NCBI RefSeq assembly: GCF_014904695.1
Contig: NZ_JACXXN010000032.1
Span: 1 to 64,000, forward strand
Length of the DNA stretch: 64,000 nucleotides
Source: Nostoc sp. MG11
GTDB lineage: Bacteria > Cyanobacteriota > Cyanobacteriia > Cyanobacteriales > Nostocaceae
Reading direction: 5' to 3'
The translations under genes were made by a program, and so were the position numbers. Positions 51,582 to 61,689 of this stretch are shown piece by piece (positions within the stretch are counted from its first letter, which is position 1; every line of letters begins with the position of its first letter). The notes beneath the pieces were generated by a model. The model made no database searches. It was given only the letters and a program-made list of their open reading frames with translations, and had not been told where the DNA came from.

Positions 51582-51837
51582 GACAGAAGTCCAGAAATTA
51601 AAGGCAAAAAAGCCAAAATTCTTTCTTTTAATTTTGAACTTTGTAATACTATGTGGTTGTCTGAGTACAACACTAATTTATTTTCCGTATAAAGTGGAAA
51701 TTCATTTGTTGAAATTTATGCGATCGCCATCTGGCAATCCCTTAATAGAAGCAAGCACAAGCGAATGTGCAGAATATATGAGCACACGCTCAAAAAATTT
51801 ACAGTTGAATTTATCGTCTTTGAATCTTATTACTTAA
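51562..51837 (+). CDS. Small membrane protein, uncertain
   Basis: A 91-residue frame with an ATG at 51562, inside the last codons of the AI-2E gene (20-bp overlap). A Lys-rich N-terminus (RPKIETEVQKLKAKKPK) is followed by one helix (FFLLILNFVILCGCLSTTLI). A short polar tail has one Cys (STSECAEYM). A coupled stop/start is suggested by the overlap. I do not recognise a family, and a 91-codon open frame could be chance. Confidence 0.4.
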   Translation: MTRPKIETEVQKLKAKKPKFFLLILNFVILCGCLSTTLIYFPYKVEIHLLKFMRSPSGNPLIEASTSECAEYMSTRSKNLQLNLSSLNLIT

Positions 51838-51851
51838 CTTAGAACTGGTTG

Positions 51852-52682
51852 ATGGATGCTTCCGAGCTATTAGAAACAATTACATTACTGATTGAGCAAG
51901 CTGAACGGGGAGAAATTGATCCCTGGGATGTCCAAGTAATCGAGGTGATTGACCATTATTTAGAACTAATGGCACCAGAAGCAACAGAAAGGGGCTATGA
52001 AGCCGACTTGTCTCAATCTGGACAGGCTTTTTTATCAGCATCAATGCTAGTTTTATTCAAAGCAAACACCTTGATGCAATTGTCTTCAGGAGCAGATGCC
52101 CAAGAAGGTGTAGCAGATGATGCAATCTTAGAAAGTGAAGACGGGATATTAGATAAGGCTCATCGTCTGCCATTAGAACGACAATTACGTCGTCGCCCAG
52201 CAGCAATGCCACCACCAAAACGCCGTGTCACTCTGCAAGAGTTAATTGAGCAATTGCAGATCATGGCGAACCAGCTAAAACTTGTACAGAAAGCCAGTAA
52301 ACCTGTTCGACCCAAACGTCAGCCTAGTGTCCAAACGATGCGGGAAGCACTAGAGTTAGCTCACCAAGAAAATCTGACGGAAGTAGCTGGGGAACTAGAA
52401 CAGGTGTTATCTCTTTCAGCAAGAGAGTTACATTTAGAACAAAATTGGTTAAATCTAGAACAACTTGTAGAGTTGTGGTCAAAGACAAAGCAGTCCTACC
52501 ACAATGGTTCTGGCCATGAATCAAAACACAGTCACCTAGTTAGTGTTTTTTGGGCACTACTACTACTTTCGGCTCAATCCAAAGTAGAGCTATTTCAAGA
52601 GGATTTTTACCATGAGATTAAAATTCGCTTACTTGCAGATACAGCTAACACCTACAAGTCCTTCGAGCGACCGATGAACTAA
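51852..52682 (+). CDS. scpA: Segregation and condensation protein A
   Basis: A 276-residue ScpA kleisin from the ATG at 51852. The N-terminal ETITLLIEQAERGEIDPWDV (about 7-26) is the conserved SMC-contact region, and the C-terminal winged helix (LVSVFWALLLLSAQSKVELF, then QEDFYHEIKI) binds the other SMC arm. A charged linker (PLERQLRRRPAAMPPPKRRV) joins them. It forms a condensin complex with SMC and ScpB for chromosome segregation. scpB is not in this window. Confidence 0.88.
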   Translation: MDASELLETITLLIEQAERGEIDPWDVQVIEVIDHYLELMAPEATERGYEADLSQSGQAFLSASMLVLFKANTLMQLSSGADAQEGVADDAILESEDGILDKAHRLPLERQLRRRPAAMPPPKRRVTLQELIEQLQIMANQLKLVQKASKPVRPKRQPSVQTMREALELAHQENLTEVAGELEQVLSLSARELHLEQNWLNLEQLVELWSKTKQSYHNGSGHESKHSHLVSVFWALLLLSAQSKVELFQEDFYHEIKIRLLADTANTYKSFERPMN

Positions 52683-52915
52683 GTAAGTCAAAAGCAGCTC
52701 TACAGATAATTTACAGATTTTTGCTTCAGCCCCAAAATCCGGGTAAATTGAAAAGATAACTGATCGCTTGTCATCTAGCCATATCGAATGGTTGCAATAA
52801 CCAGCAAATTCCCGTTATTCCTGTGTTTAGGGATAACTTAGAGCAGAAATAAAAACTGATGATTAAGTATCACTCGATGAAAGTAAACTGGCTTGTGGTT
52901 GAGGAATAAACTTTT

Positions 52916-54085
52916 ATGAAAGCGATGATTCTCGCGGCGGGCAAGGGTACTCGCGTTCGTCCGATTACCTATACAACTCCCAAACCGATGATTCCTATCC
53001 TGCAAAAGCCAGTGATGGAATTTCTACTAGAACTGTTACGCCAACACGGTTTTGACCAAATTATGGTCAATGTTAGTCACTTGGCTGAAGAAATAGAAAA
53101 CTATTTTCGTGATGGGCAGCGGTTTGGTGTACAGATTGCCTATTCTTTTGAAGGGAAAATTGATGACGACGGTAAACTGGTGGGTGAAGCAGTCGGTTCT
53201 GCTGGAGGGATGCGCCGCATCCAAGATTTCTCTCCATTTTTTGATGATACCTTTGTGGTGTTGTGCGGCGATGCTTTGATTGATCTGGATTTGACTGCGG
53301 CGGTAAAGTGGCATAAATCCAAAGGCTCAATCGCCACTATCATTACAAAATCTGTCCCACAAGAAGAAGTGTCTAGTTACGGTGTGGTCGTCACCGATGA
53401 AGATAGTCGTGTCAAAGCTTTCCAAGAAAAACCTTCAACCGAAGAAGCTCTGAGTACTAACATCAATACGGGTATTTATATCTTTGAGCCAGAGGTGTTT
53501 AATTACATTCCCTCTGGAATAGAGTACGACATCGGTAGCCAATTATTTCCCAAACTAGTGGAAATCAAAGCCCCATTTTACGCCATCCCTATGGACTTTG
53601 AATGGGTAGATATTGGTAAAGTACCAGACTACTGGCGAGCGATTCGTGGTGTGCTACTGCGCGAAATCAAAAACGTACAAATTCCAGGTCATGAAGTCGC
53701 TCCTGGAATCTACACTGGTTTAAATGTTGCCGTAAATTGGGACAAAGTGGATATCACAGGCCCAGTGTATATCGGTGGTATGACCAGAATAGAAGACGGA
53801 GCTAAAATTGTGGGCCCAGCCATGATTGGCCCCAATTGCTGGATATGCAGCGGTGCAACAGTAGAAAACAGCGTTATTTTTGAATGGTCACGCCTGGGGC
53901 CAGGAGTCCGCTTAGTTGATAAGTTAGTGTTTGGGCGTTATTGCGTAGATAAAACTGGCGCTGCGATCGATGTCCAAGCTGCTGCTTTAGACTGGCTGAT
54001 TACCGATGCTCGTCAGACACCACCATCCCAGACACCAGTTGAGCGACAAGCGATCGCGGAATTACTGGGGACAAATACAAATTAG
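52916..54085 (+). CDS. Sugar-nucleotide pyrophosphorylase (mannose-1-P guanylyltransferase-like)
   Basis: A 389-residue protein. The N-terminal nucleotidyltransferase domain has AAGKGTRVRPITYTTPKPMI (about 7-26) and LCGDALIDLDL (about 115). The C-terminal half carries left-handed beta-helix hexapeptides (GAKIVGPAMIGPNCWICSGA, about 302-321). It uses a nucleoside triphosphate and a sugar phosphate, probably mannose-1-phosphate with GTP or glucose-1-phosphate, for polysaccharide precursor synthesis. Some relatives carry a phosphomannomutase domain at the C-terminus; none is present here. Confidence 0.85.
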   Translation: MKAMILAAGKGTRVRPITYTTPKPMIPILQKPVMEFLLELLRQHGFDQIMVNVSHLAEEIENYFRDGQRFGVQIAYSFEGKIDDDGKLVGEAVGSAGGMRRIQDFSPFFDDTFVVLCGDALIDLDLTAAVKWHKSKGSIATIITKSVPQEEVSSYGVVVTDEDSRVKAFQEKPSTEEALSTNINTGIYIFEPEVFNYIPSGIEYDIGSQLFPKLVEIKAPFYAIPMDFEWVDIGKVPDYWRAIRGVLLREIKNVQIPGHEVAPGIYTGLNVAVNWDKVDITGPVYIGGMTRIEDGAKIVGPAMIGPNCWICSGATVENSVIFEWSRLGPGVRLVDKLVFGRYCVDKTGAAIDVQAAALDWLITDARQTPPSQTPVERQAIAELLGTNTN

Positions 54086-54098
54086 TTAAGAGTCAAGG

Positions 54099-54139
54099 GT
54101 CAAGAGTAAATATTTTGAATTTTTGACTCTTGACTTTTT
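54099..54139 (+). terminator. Terminator between convergent genes
   Basis: Arms GTCAAGAGT (54099-54107) and ACTCTTGAC (54126-54134), extended by A/T pairs, are followed by TTTTTG. It is built from the GAGTCAAGAGTCA-type short repeat that recurs in this genome. Confidence 0.65.
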
Positions 54140-54151
54140 GACTCTTGACCA

Positions 54152-56194
54152 TTAGCTATTTAGATACGTATATCGTCGTAGACTCTGCTCGTAGGTTTGC
54201 AGTAATCGCTGAGATTCCGCTAGAGTAATGCGTTTTTCTTCCAAAGCTTTCTCGCAACGCTGGCGGATATTTTCCACCATATCTTCGGAGTCATACTGCA
54301 CGTAGCTCACTACTTCGCTCATGGTGTCACCTTTGACAACGTGTTCAATCTGGTAGCCTTTGGGGGTCAACTGGATATGAACTGCGTTGGTATCACCAAA
54401 AAGGTTGTGTAAATTGCCCATGATTTCTTGATAAGCTCCATTCAAGAACATTCCTAGATAATAGGGTTCTCCGGGCTTATAGGGGTGCAGTTCTAAAACC
54501 GATTTGACATCACGCAGGTCAATAAAGCGGTCGATTTTACCATCACTATCACAGGTCAGGTCTGCTAAAATGCCCCGCCGCGTTGGTTCTTCATCTAGGC
54601 GGTGTATGGGCAGGATTGGAAATAACTGGTCGATCGCCCAGCAATCCGGTGCTGATTGAAACACAGACATATTAACGTAGTATATGGAAGCCATGATTTT
54701 TTCTAGGTCTTCCAATTCATCGGGTACGTATTCTTGCTGTCTAGTGATGTCAAGAATTTTTTGACAACAAGCCCAGTAGAGTCGCTCGGCTTTGGCTCGT
54801 TCTTTGAGGCGTAAAATTCCTAAATTGAAGCGGCTGATAGCTTCTTCTTTGAATTGAGTAGCGTCGTGGTAGAACTCCTGGTAATTCTCGATGTTAATTG
54901 ATTGGTAGGTTTCCCAAAGGTAATTAATGATTGGGGATTCTCCCTCTTGCGGTGGTTCTGGTGCATTCAGGGGGACATCACTGGTACTGAGAACGTCAAA
55001 AATTAATACCGACTGATGGGAGGCGATCGCTCGCCCACTTTCGCTAATCAGTGTTGGTACGGTAATTTGCCGCTCAGCACAGGTATCCTTTAACTCTGCC
55101 ACAATATCGTTGGCATAGTTCTGCATGTTGTAATTTTTCGAGGTGTAAAAATTGGTTTGGGAACCGTCGTAATCTACACCCAAGCCACCACCAACATCGA
55201 GGTATTTCATATCTGCCCCCAGCATCGCCAATTCTACGTAGATGCGGCTAGCTTCTTGGATGGCATCTTTAATCACATTAATGGCAGAGATTTGTGAGCC
55301 AATGTGGAAGTGCATCAACTGCAAAGAATCGAGCAAATCAGCTTCGCGTAACTTGTCAACCGCCTCCATTACTTCAGGCATTGTCAGACCAAATTTAGCG
55401 CGATCGCCGCTAGAAGTTCCCCAACGTCCCATGCCTTGGGTACTGAGTTTAGCGCGAACTCCCAAAATCGGCTTAATACCTAATTGGCGGTTAGCGGCAA
55501 TTACCAGATCGACCTCTTCAATCTGTTCTAAAACGATAATCGGTGTTTGCCCTAGCCTTTGGGCTAACATTGCCGTTTCGATGTATTCCTGGTCTTTGTA
55601 GCCATTGCAAACTAGCAATGCTCCTGGTGTATCCAAGGTAGCCAGAGCAATCATTAATTCTGGCTTAGAACCAGCTTCTAGACCAAATTGATGTGGCTTG
55701 CCAAATTTTACTAAATCTTCAATCAAGTGCCGCTCTTGGTTACACTTGACGGGAAACACGCCACGATAGACGCCAGGGTAGTTGTAGCGGGCGATCGCTT
55801 TAGCAAAACAAGCGTTCAACCGCTCAATTCGATTTTCCAAAATATCGGAAAATCGAATCAAGATGGGAAGTCCTAAACTACGCTGCTTCAAAGAATTGAC
55901 TAATTCAAACAAGTCCAGAGAACCCCCGCGATCGCCTTTGGGGGAAACAGTGACATGACCAGCAGCGTTAATCGAAAAATAAGGCTGTCCCCAACCTTCA
56001 ATGCGGTACAGGGCTTCGCTATCCTCTATTTTCCAGAAGCGAGGTACATCTCCTGTGGTAGTACTAGGTGGTAACAGCTTTTTTTGCTTGTGATTTTTCA
56101 CTTCAGATTTGTGTCCATTGGACGGTACTTTTACCACCTCGTCAGATGTAGCAGTTGACTCAACACCCATTTCTTCCTGACCTCTGTGTTTCAC
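54152..56194 (-). CDS. speA: Biosynthetic arginine decarboxylase
   Basis: A 680-residue PLP enzyme that converts arginine to agmatine for polyamine synthesis. The PLP lysine is in YRGVFPVKCNQERHLI (about 142-157), the Gly-rich phosphate site is YLDVGGGLGVDYDG (about 335), the HIGSQ motif follows LMHFHIGSQIS, and LISESGRAI and SVFQSAPDCWAIDQLFPILP close the active site. An N-terminal extension of about 50 residues (EVVKVPSNGHKSEVKNHKQ) is polar. Length matches the family. Confidence 0.95.
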   Translation of the reverse strand: MKHRGQEEMGVESTATSDEVVKVPSNGHKSEVKNHKQKKLLPPSTTTGDVPRFWKIEDSEALYRIEGWGQPYFSINAAGHVTVSPKGDRGGSLDLFELVNSLKQRSLGLPILIRFSDILENRIERLNACFAKAIARYNYPGVYRGVFPVKCNQERHLIEDLVKFGKPHQFGLEAGSKPELMIALATLDTPGALLVCNGYKDQEYIETAMLAQRLGQTPIIVLEQIEEVDLVIAANRQLGIKPILGVRAKLSTQGMGRWGTSSGDRAKFGLTMPEVMEAVDKLREADLLDSLQLMHFHIGSQISAINVIKDAIQEASRIYVELAMLGADMKYLDVGGGLGVDYDGSQTNFYTSKNYNMQNYANDIVAELKDTCAERQITVPTLISESGRAIASHQSVLIFDVLSTSDVPLNAPEPPQEGESPIINYLWETYQSINIENYQEFYHDATQFKEEAISRFNLGILRLKERAKAERLYWACCQKILDITRQQEYVPDELEDLEKIMASIYYVNMSVFQSAPDCWAIDQLFPILPIHRLDEEPTRRGILADLTCDSDGKIDRFIDLRDVKSVLELHPYKPGEPYYLGMFLNGAYQEIMGNLHNLFGDTNAVHIQLTPKGYQIEHVVKGDTMSEVVSYVQYDSEDMVENIRQRCEKALEEKRITLAESQRLLQTYEQSLRRYTYLNS

Positions 56195-56269
56195 CCACGA
56201 ATTAACAATTTAGCGCATTCATTTGCGAACGGATATGCACCTAAAGATAATTTCTGAGATAAACTCTGA

Positions 56270-56345
56270 TTGGTCAAGAGTCAGGAGTCAACAGTCAATA
56301 GTCAAGAGTTAAAAATCTTTTGACTTTGGACTGTTGACAAAATAA
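56270..56345. repeat. GTCAAGAGTCA-type short repeats upstream of ndk
   Basis: Units GGTCAAGAGTCAGGAGTCAA, CAGTCAATAGTCAAGAGT and the reverse TTTTGACTTTGGACTGTTGAC form a short repeated array that can fold. The same type occurs after clpP and near 54099. Confidence 0.5.
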
Positions 56346-56404
56346 TGCGTTAAATACCTGACAATTGACTAGATAAAAAATTTATTAAGTTTTGGGAGTT
56401 AGCT

Positions 56405-56854
56405 TTGGAACGCACATTCTTAGCAATTAAGCCTGACGGTGTACAGCGTGGATTAGTGGGTGAAATTATCCGTCGTTTTGAAACTAAAGGCTTTACCCTC
56501 GTTGGCTTGAAGTTTCTGAAAGTCAGCCGGGAATTAGCTGAACAGCACTATGATGTTCACCGCGAAAGACCTTTTTTTGGTGGTTTAGTCGAATTTATCA
56601 CTTCTAGCCCAGTCGTAGCGATGGTATGGGAAGGAGATGGCGTCGTTGCTTCTGCCAGAAAGATTATTGGTGCGACGAATCCCCTGACAGCAGAACCAGG
56701 AACAATTCGGGGCGATTTTGGCCTTAATATTGGTCGCAACTTAATCCACGGTTCTGATGCTCAAGAAACCGCACAGCGAGAAATTGCTCTGTGGTTTAAA
56801 GATGAAGAATTAGTCAGTTGGCAACCGCACTTGACCCCTTGGTTGCACGAGTAG
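56405..56854 (+). CDS. ndk: Nucleoside diphosphate kinase
   Basis: A 149-residue kinase that equilibrates nucleoside triphosphates. It starts at a TTG (no in-frame ATG precedes it) with a GGGAG ribosome site. The [19 protein letters not shown]-terminus, the Kpn-loop (REREPFF-like: [11 protein letters not shown]) and the phospho-His motif [20 protein letters not shown] (His near 117) are complete. Length is normal for prokaryotes. Confidence 0.95.
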   Translation: MERTFLAIKPDGVQRGLVGEIIRRFETKGFTLVGLKFLKVSRELAEQHYDVHRERPFFGGLVEFITSSPVVAMVWEGDGVVASARKIIGATNPLTAEPGTIRGDFGLNIGRNLIHGSDAQETAQREIALWFKDEELVSWQPHLTPWLHE

Positions 56855-56931
56855 TTAAGAGAAGGAAGCAATAAGAGGAGATAGGGAGAGGAGACAAGAA
56901 AATTTATTCTATTGACTCCCCCACTCTCTTC

Positions 56932-57654
56932 TCACTTCGATACTTCAGTTTTTTCAGGTTCTTCTTGGGGCAATTCGATGACAGTACGCTTCGTAAATCC
57001 CCAGGCTAAGATGAGTCCGATCGCGGTAATCATAAACCATTCTGGTGGGACTAAAGCATCATTCACCACTTTCAATAACAGCCGCAGGCCTACCAAAGCT
57101 ACAGTTACATAGCCTGCATCCTCTAGGTTTTCAAATTCATCTAGCCAACGGATAAATAATCCCGCCATAAATCTCAGTGTAATAATACCGATTGTTGCAC
57201 CTGTCAATACCAGCCACCTTTCTTGAGAAACAGCGATCGCAGTTGTCACGCTATCCAAAGAAAATGCTAAATCTGTAAATGCAATCACGGGGATCGCTTG
57301 CCATAGTGAGTTGAAGCGGGGGCCGTGATGATGATCGTCCTCAGTTTCTTGAGAGCTAAAGTGTTGGAATACCAGCCACAGCAAGTATGCAGCTCCCAAA
57401 AATTCAAATTGCCAGAATTTTTGCACCCAAGTTGCAGTTAGAATCAGGGAGATTCGCAGAATATATGCGACGACCAAACCAAAGTTGAGTGCCTGACGCT
57501 CAAGTTTTTTGTCCTCCAGTCCTTGGGCGATCGCAGCGAGGGCGATCGCATTATCAGCGGATAGTACTGCCTCTAAAAATATCAGGATGAGCAGGACTAT
57601 AGAGGCTTCAACGCTGAAATGAAAGTGCAGGTAATCAAAAATTTGGTCTAGCAT
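56932..57654 (-). CDS. TerC-family membrane protein
   Basis: A 240-residue membrane protein with about seven helices. Two TerC signatures are present: FLEAVLSADNAIALAAIAQG (about 28-47) and VIAFTDLAFSLDSVTTAIAV (about 121-140), both carrying metal-binding Asp/Asn. A His-rich loop (TEDDHHHGPRF) lies between them. TerC relatives are linked to manganese export or metalation of exported proteins. The tail QEEPEKTEVSK is cytoplasmic. Confidence 0.85.
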   Translation of the reverse strand: MLDQIFDYLHFHFSVEASIVLLILIFLEAVLSADNAIALAAIAQGLEDKKLERQALNFGLVVAYILRISLILTATWVQKFWQFEFLGAAYLLWLVFQHFSSQETEDDHHHGPRFNSLWQAIPVIAFTDLAFSLDSVTTAIAVSQERWLVLTGATIGIITLRFMAGLFIRWLDEFENLEDAGYVTVALVGLRLLLKVVNDALVPPEWFMITAIGLILAWGFTKRTVIELPQEEPEKTEVSK

Positions 57655-57923
57655 TCCGGGTTCTCAAACAGTGAAAATTAAAAATTAACAGAATCAGAGA
57701 TTTTCATATCGAAATAGTGCAATAAATTGCGACTTTAATCCAGCTTAGCGCGATCGCAACTCTGTTTCTTATTCCTTGCAGATTGCTTCTAGAGTAAAAA
57801 CGCTTAGCTCGGATGGCGTCAATTCGGCAACTATTCATGATGCCTGATTTACTTAGAGTCGAGATTCATGTGACAATGTGTAATTATGGCTGAAAGTCAT
57901 ACTTAATACTAAGAGAATCTAAC

Positions 57924-58358
57924 ATGAGTATTGGTAACACTAAGTTGCATTCCAAGAAATTACTTTTGTGTCTGAGTTTGGCATGTGGAGTGTTGGGTGT
58001 AATGATTCCCAATACTGTGTCTTCTCAAACTACTCCTATAATACGCATTTTAAGGGTTACGGCTGCTAGAGGTACGACTTTCAAGCGGGAAGAAAGCTGG
58101 TATCTACAAGCACGTAACATAACACAGGCAGATCAAAAGTGCGCCGTTAGATCAGGTGAAAAATTTTTTGTCTCGTCTATTCTAAGTAGTAATAATAGCC
58201 AGGAAATGAGTCCTAACGGTAATGGTGAGCGCCTCAGAGATTACTGGGAAGTAACATTTGAGAAGCCACTTCCTTGTGATCAGCAAGGTAATGGTAGACC
58301 AACCTGGTTTGTTTTTAAAGCTCATGTACAACAATTACAAGCTGTTACCGTGCGTTAG
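57924..58358 (+). CDS. Secreted hypothetical protein
   Basis: A 144-residue protein with a signal peptide of about 34 residues (LLLCLSLACGVLGVM, VSSQ). The mature part has two Cys (DQKCAVRSGEKF, EKPLPCDQQG) that could form a disulfide, and a short beta-rich pattern: RDYWEVTFEKPLPC and GRPTWFVFKAHVQQL. It resembles small SH3-like or lectin-like periplasmic proteins, but no family is assigned. Confidence 0.65.
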   Translation: MSIGNTKLHSKKLLLCLSLACGVLGVMIPNTVSSQTTPIIRILRVTAARGTTFKREESWYLQARNITQADQKCAVRSGEKFFVSSILSSNNSQEMSPNGNGERLRDYWEVTFEKPLPCDQQGNGRPTWFVFKAHVQQLQAVTVR

Positions 58359-58751
58359 TGGTGAAGTAATTTAGTATTCTTAATTCTGTAAAGATAAGAT
58401 CAAAATTGCATTGATGCAAATCAGGTATTAACGCTAGCGATCGCATTTTTGTTTAGTACTACCTACTCTGCAAAAACGCTTCTCTACAAGATTAAGGCGA
58501 ACTCAAACAGCATAACAATAACGTTACACACCACATTCAATACATTTTCTTGTTTAAGAATTGGGTGTACGACGTAGAAGAAAAACTTCAATATTTAGAT
58601 TCATAACAGGTGTTGGACTGTTCATCACCAAGTCAGTAAATCAAAGAACAGAATTCTATCTATGCATACCTAGGGAAAATATTTATGAAGAAATTGTTAC
58701 AAAGTTTAGTAGAATAACTTCATTCACAAATAAGTATTTTTTCTTATTGAC
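58359..58751. other. Upstream region of ndhD
   Basis: This 393-bp AT-rich region contains one short frame (58561-58755) starting at TTG and overlapping the ndhD start, which I do not accept. The ndhD promoter must lie here, but no boxes stand out. Confidence 0.3.
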
Positions 58752-60437
58752 ATGATAGCGGATCGATTTCCTTGGCTTACGGCGATCGTTTTGCTGCCAC
58801 TCGTTGCTTCGCTGCTGATTCCTGTGCTGCCTGATAAAGACGGCAAGCGCGTGCGATGGTATGCACTGGGTGTAGGTATTACAGACTTTGCCTTGATGTG
58901 CTACACCTTTTGGAAGTATTACGATGCGAGCAGTGCTAGTTTTCAACTCGTGGAGAATTATGCTTGGATACCTCAGTTAGGTCTGAACTGGTCATTATCG
59001 GTCGATGGACTTTCAGTACCGCTTGTGCTTTTAGCAGGATTTGTCACCACGCTCTCGATTTTTTCAGCATGGCAAGTTGATCACCGCCCCCGCCTCTTCT
59101 ATTTCCTAATGCTTGTGCTGTATTCCGCACAGATAGGGGTATTCGTCGCCAAAGACTTGCTGCTATTTTTCATTATGTGGGAAGTAGAGCTAATTCCCGT
59201 ATACCTACTAGTCTGCATTTGGGGTGGGCAGAGACGTCGCTATGCAGCTACAAAATTCTTGCTGTATACAGCAGCGGCTTCTATATTTATTTTGGTGGCA
59301 GCCTTGGCAATGGGGCTATATGGCGGCGGTAATATGACATTTGATATAACCGCACTCGGCATGAAGGAATATCCCCTGGGTCTACAACTGCTACTTTATG
59401 CAGGATTGTTGATTGCATTTGGCGTCAAGCTTGCTGTTTTCCCCATGCATACCTGGTTGCCTGATGCTCATGGCGAAGCATCCTCTCCTGTGTCAATGAT
59501 TCTAGCTGGTGTGTTATTGAAGATGGGAGGATACGGACTGATTCGTCTAAATCTTGAACTGCTACCCGATGCACACATTTACTTTGCGCCGGTTCTAGCC
59601 ATTCTGGGTGTTGTCAATATTATTTATGGTGCATTAAACTCCTTTGCTCAGACCAACATGAAACGGCGTTTAGCTTATTCGTCGATATCTCACATGGGGT
59701 TTGTACTGCTTGGGATTGCGTCCTTCACTGATTTAGGAATCAACGGCGCGATGTTGCAGATGATCTCGCATGGTTTGATCGCCTCAGTGCTGTTCTTCTT
59801 GGCAGGTGTTACTTACGATCGCACCCACACAATGATAATGAAAGATATGGGCGGTATTGGTCAAGCCATGCCCAAAGTATTCGCCCTGTTTACAATCGGA
59901 GCGATGGCATCCTTAGCCCTTCCTGGTATGAGCGGCTTTGCTGGCGAACTTTCGGTATTCGTTGGTTTGACAACCAGTGACGTTTACAGTTCAGCTTTCT
60001 GCACTGTGACGGTTTTTCTCGCCGCAGTTGGAGTCATCATTACACCTATCTATCTCCTTTCCATGCTGCGACAGGTATTTTATGGTAAGGGTGCAGCGCT
60101 CGTATGCGACATTAATAATGTAGGCTTAGAAAATCAAGAGGGTGAGGGAACAGTTTGTTTTGGTACAGACTGCCTTGTGCCAGAGGAGGCAGTCTACAAC
60201 GATGCTAGACCGCGTGAAGTATTTATCGCTGCCTGTTTTCTGCTGATGATTATTGGTATTGGTTTCTATCCCAAGATGGCTATGCAGATGTACGACGTCA
60301 AGACTGTTGCAGTCAATGCTCGTGTTCGCCAGTCTTATGCCATAGTCTCACAAACAAAACCCCAGATCTATGCCAATAGATCTTTAGTTCCACAAATCTC
60401 AGAGGCGGAGGGAACGTCCGTTTTGGGAACTTTTTAG
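58752..60437 (+). CDS. ndhD: NAD(P)H-quinone oxidoreductase subunit 4 (NdhD)
   Basis: A 561-residue proton-pumping subunit of NDH-1, with about 14 helices. The conserved Glu in [20 protein letters not shown] (about 136-155), the Lys-containing [20 protein letters not shown] and [19 protein letters not shown] follow the antiporter-like fold. It lies alone, as cyanobacterial ndhD paralogues often do. Which form it is (D1/D2 for respiration, D3/D4 for CO2 uptake) I cannot tell. A short hydrophilic C-terminal extension ends in [10 protein letters not shown]. Confidence 0.92.
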   Translation: MIADRFPWLTAIVLLPLVASLLIPVLPDKDGKRVRWYALGVGITDFALMCYTFWKYYDASSASFQLVENYAWIPQLGLNWSLSVDGLSVPLVLLAGFVTTLSIFSAWQVDHRPRLFYFLMLVLYSAQIGVFVAKDLLLFFIMWEVELIPVYLLVCIWGGQRRRYAATKFLLYTAAASIFILVAALAMGLYGGGNMTFDITALGMKEYPLGLQLLLYAGLLIAFGVKLAVFPMHTWLPDAHGEASSPVSMILAGVLLKMGGYGLIRLNLELLPDAHIYFAPVLAILGVVNIIYGALNSFAQTNMKRRLAYSSISHMGFVLLGIASFTDLGINGAMLQMISHGLIASVLFFLAGVTYDRTHTMIMKDMGGIGQAMPKVFALFTIGAMASLALPGMSGFAGELSVFVGLTTSDVYSSAFCTVTVFLAAVGVIITPIYLLSMLRQVFYGKGAALVCDINNVGLENQEGEGTVCFGTDCLVPEEAVYNDARPREVFIAACFLLMIIGIGFYPKMAMQMYDVKTVAVNARVRQSYAIVSQTKPQIYANRSLVPQISEAEGTSVLGTF

Positions 60438-60450
60438 ACAGTTAAGGGAA

Positions 60451-60487
60451 AAAAGCGATCGCTCCTAATGGTGAGGTGATCGCTTTT
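60451..60487 (+). terminator. Terminator after ndhD
   Basis: Arms AAAAGCGATC (60451-60460) and GATCGCTTTT (60478-60487) enclose a 17-nt loop. The stem incorporates a HIP1 core. Confidence 0.6.
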
Positions 60488-60543
60488 ACACATCAAAAGA
60501 TTGTATTAACATAGGAATTAAAGTAATATTTATAACATTTATT

Positions 60544-61677
60544 ATGGCTATGCGAGACGCAGACAAGGATCGTCGCAAAAATCGCCCTGTCAATAATCCT
60601 CACCCACCTGCGAAAGAACCACTTTCTTATCATGAGCTTAAACAGTTATGGACAAATGCTCGTGCCAAAGCGCTTCAATGGGAACAATGTGCAAAAGAAA
60701 ATCAGGATGCAGCATCTCAACTGACTCAAGTTCAGCAAGATATCCAAACTTACCAAGTTGAGGTTAATGAGTTAAGAGAACGTGCGGCACACAATTACCA
60801 GATATATCTTAATGAACAAAAAAATTATCAGCAGGCTTTATGCCTCTACAACGGAGAAAAAACGAGAGCAACTGAATTAGTTGCCCAACGTGATGAATGG
60901 CAACAACGTGCAAAAGAAAATCAAGATGCAGTATCTCAACTGACTCAAATTCAGCAAGATATCCAAACTTACAAAGTTAAGGTTAACGAGTTAGAAAAAC
61001 GTGCAGCACACAATTATTTAATCTATGTTGATGAAAAAGAAAATTATCAGCAGGCTCTAAATCGTTACAATGAAGCAAAAGCGAAAGCAACTGAATTAAT
61101 TGCTCAACGTGATGAATGGCAACAACGTGCAAAAGAAAATCATGAAGCTGCATCCCAACTAACTCAAATTCAGCAAAATGTGCAAATTTATCAAGTTGAG
61201 GTCAATGAGTTAAGAGAACGTGCAGTACACAATTACCAAATATATCTTGATGAGCAAAAAAATTATCAGCAGGCTCTACATCGTTACAATAAAGAAAAAG
61301 CCAGAGCGGCTGAATTACTTGCCCAATATGAAGAAATAAAGTCTGAGCGAGATAACTATTTAACTCTATATAATGAGGCACAAACACAACTTAGATTTGA
61401 GCGACGTTCCAAGGCTGGTATTAAAGGATGGGAAACTCGTCGTAAAGCTGAGAACGAAAGGCTAAAACGGGAAATTGCTGAGATGGTTGTTATACTGCGC
61501 GAATCCCTTGCAAGTAAAGATGAAGCAATAAATAACCTCTACGTTGTAGCAGAGCGTATGGATCGAATTCAATTCCTGGTGGATTCAGTGGAAGAAGAAA
61601 CAACAGGTAATCCTGTAGGTCTGGTACAAAAGTTTAAGCGCATCTGGCTTGCTATTAAAGAGATACTTTCAGAGTAA
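60544..61677 (+). CDS. Coiled-coil protein with three 73-residue repeats
   Basis: A 377-residue, highly charged protein. After a polar N-terminus, three tandem repeats of 73 residues each begin at Trp: WEQCAKENQDAASQLTQ, WQQRAKENQDAVSQLTQ and WQQRAKENHEAASQLTQ. Each contains VNELRERAAHNYQIYLNEQK and NYQQAL. All are coiled-coil forming. A distinct C-terminus (GIKGWETRRKAENERLKREI, then a helical end) follows. No membrane segment or signal is seen. It precedes a second helical gene by 12 bp. Possibly a filament or scaffold protein; function unknown. Confidence 0.7.
   Translation: MAMRDADKDRRKNRPVNNPHPPAKEPLSYHELKQLWTNARAKALQWEQCAKENQDAASQLTQVQQDIQTYQVEVNELRERAAHNYQIYLNEQKNYQQALCLYNGEKTRATELVAQRDEWQQRAKENQDAVSQLTQIQQDIQTYKVKVNELEKRAAHNYLIYVDEKENYQQALNRYNEAKAKATELIAQRDEWQQRAKENHEAASQLTQIQQNVQIYQVEVNELRERAVHNYQIYLDEQKNYQQALHRYNKEKARAAELLAQYEEIKSERDNYLTLYNEAQTQLRFERRSKAGIKGWETRRKAENERLKREIAEMVVILRESLASKDEAINNLYVVAERMDRIQFLVDSVEEETTGNPVGLVQKFKRIWLAIKEILSE
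60679..61335 (+). repeat. Three 219-bp in-gene tandem repeats
   Basis: Units start at TGG at 60679, 60898 and 61117, an exact 219-bp period without indels. The close DNA similarity indicates recent duplication or ongoing homogenisation. Confidence 0.85.
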
Positions 61678-61689
61678 ATAAGCATCTTT

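Noticed and set aside
58561-58755. Plus-strand frame of 64 codons before ndhD
   Set aside because: TTG start without ribosome site, overlaps the ndhD start; AT-rich codon pattern unlike the neighbours.
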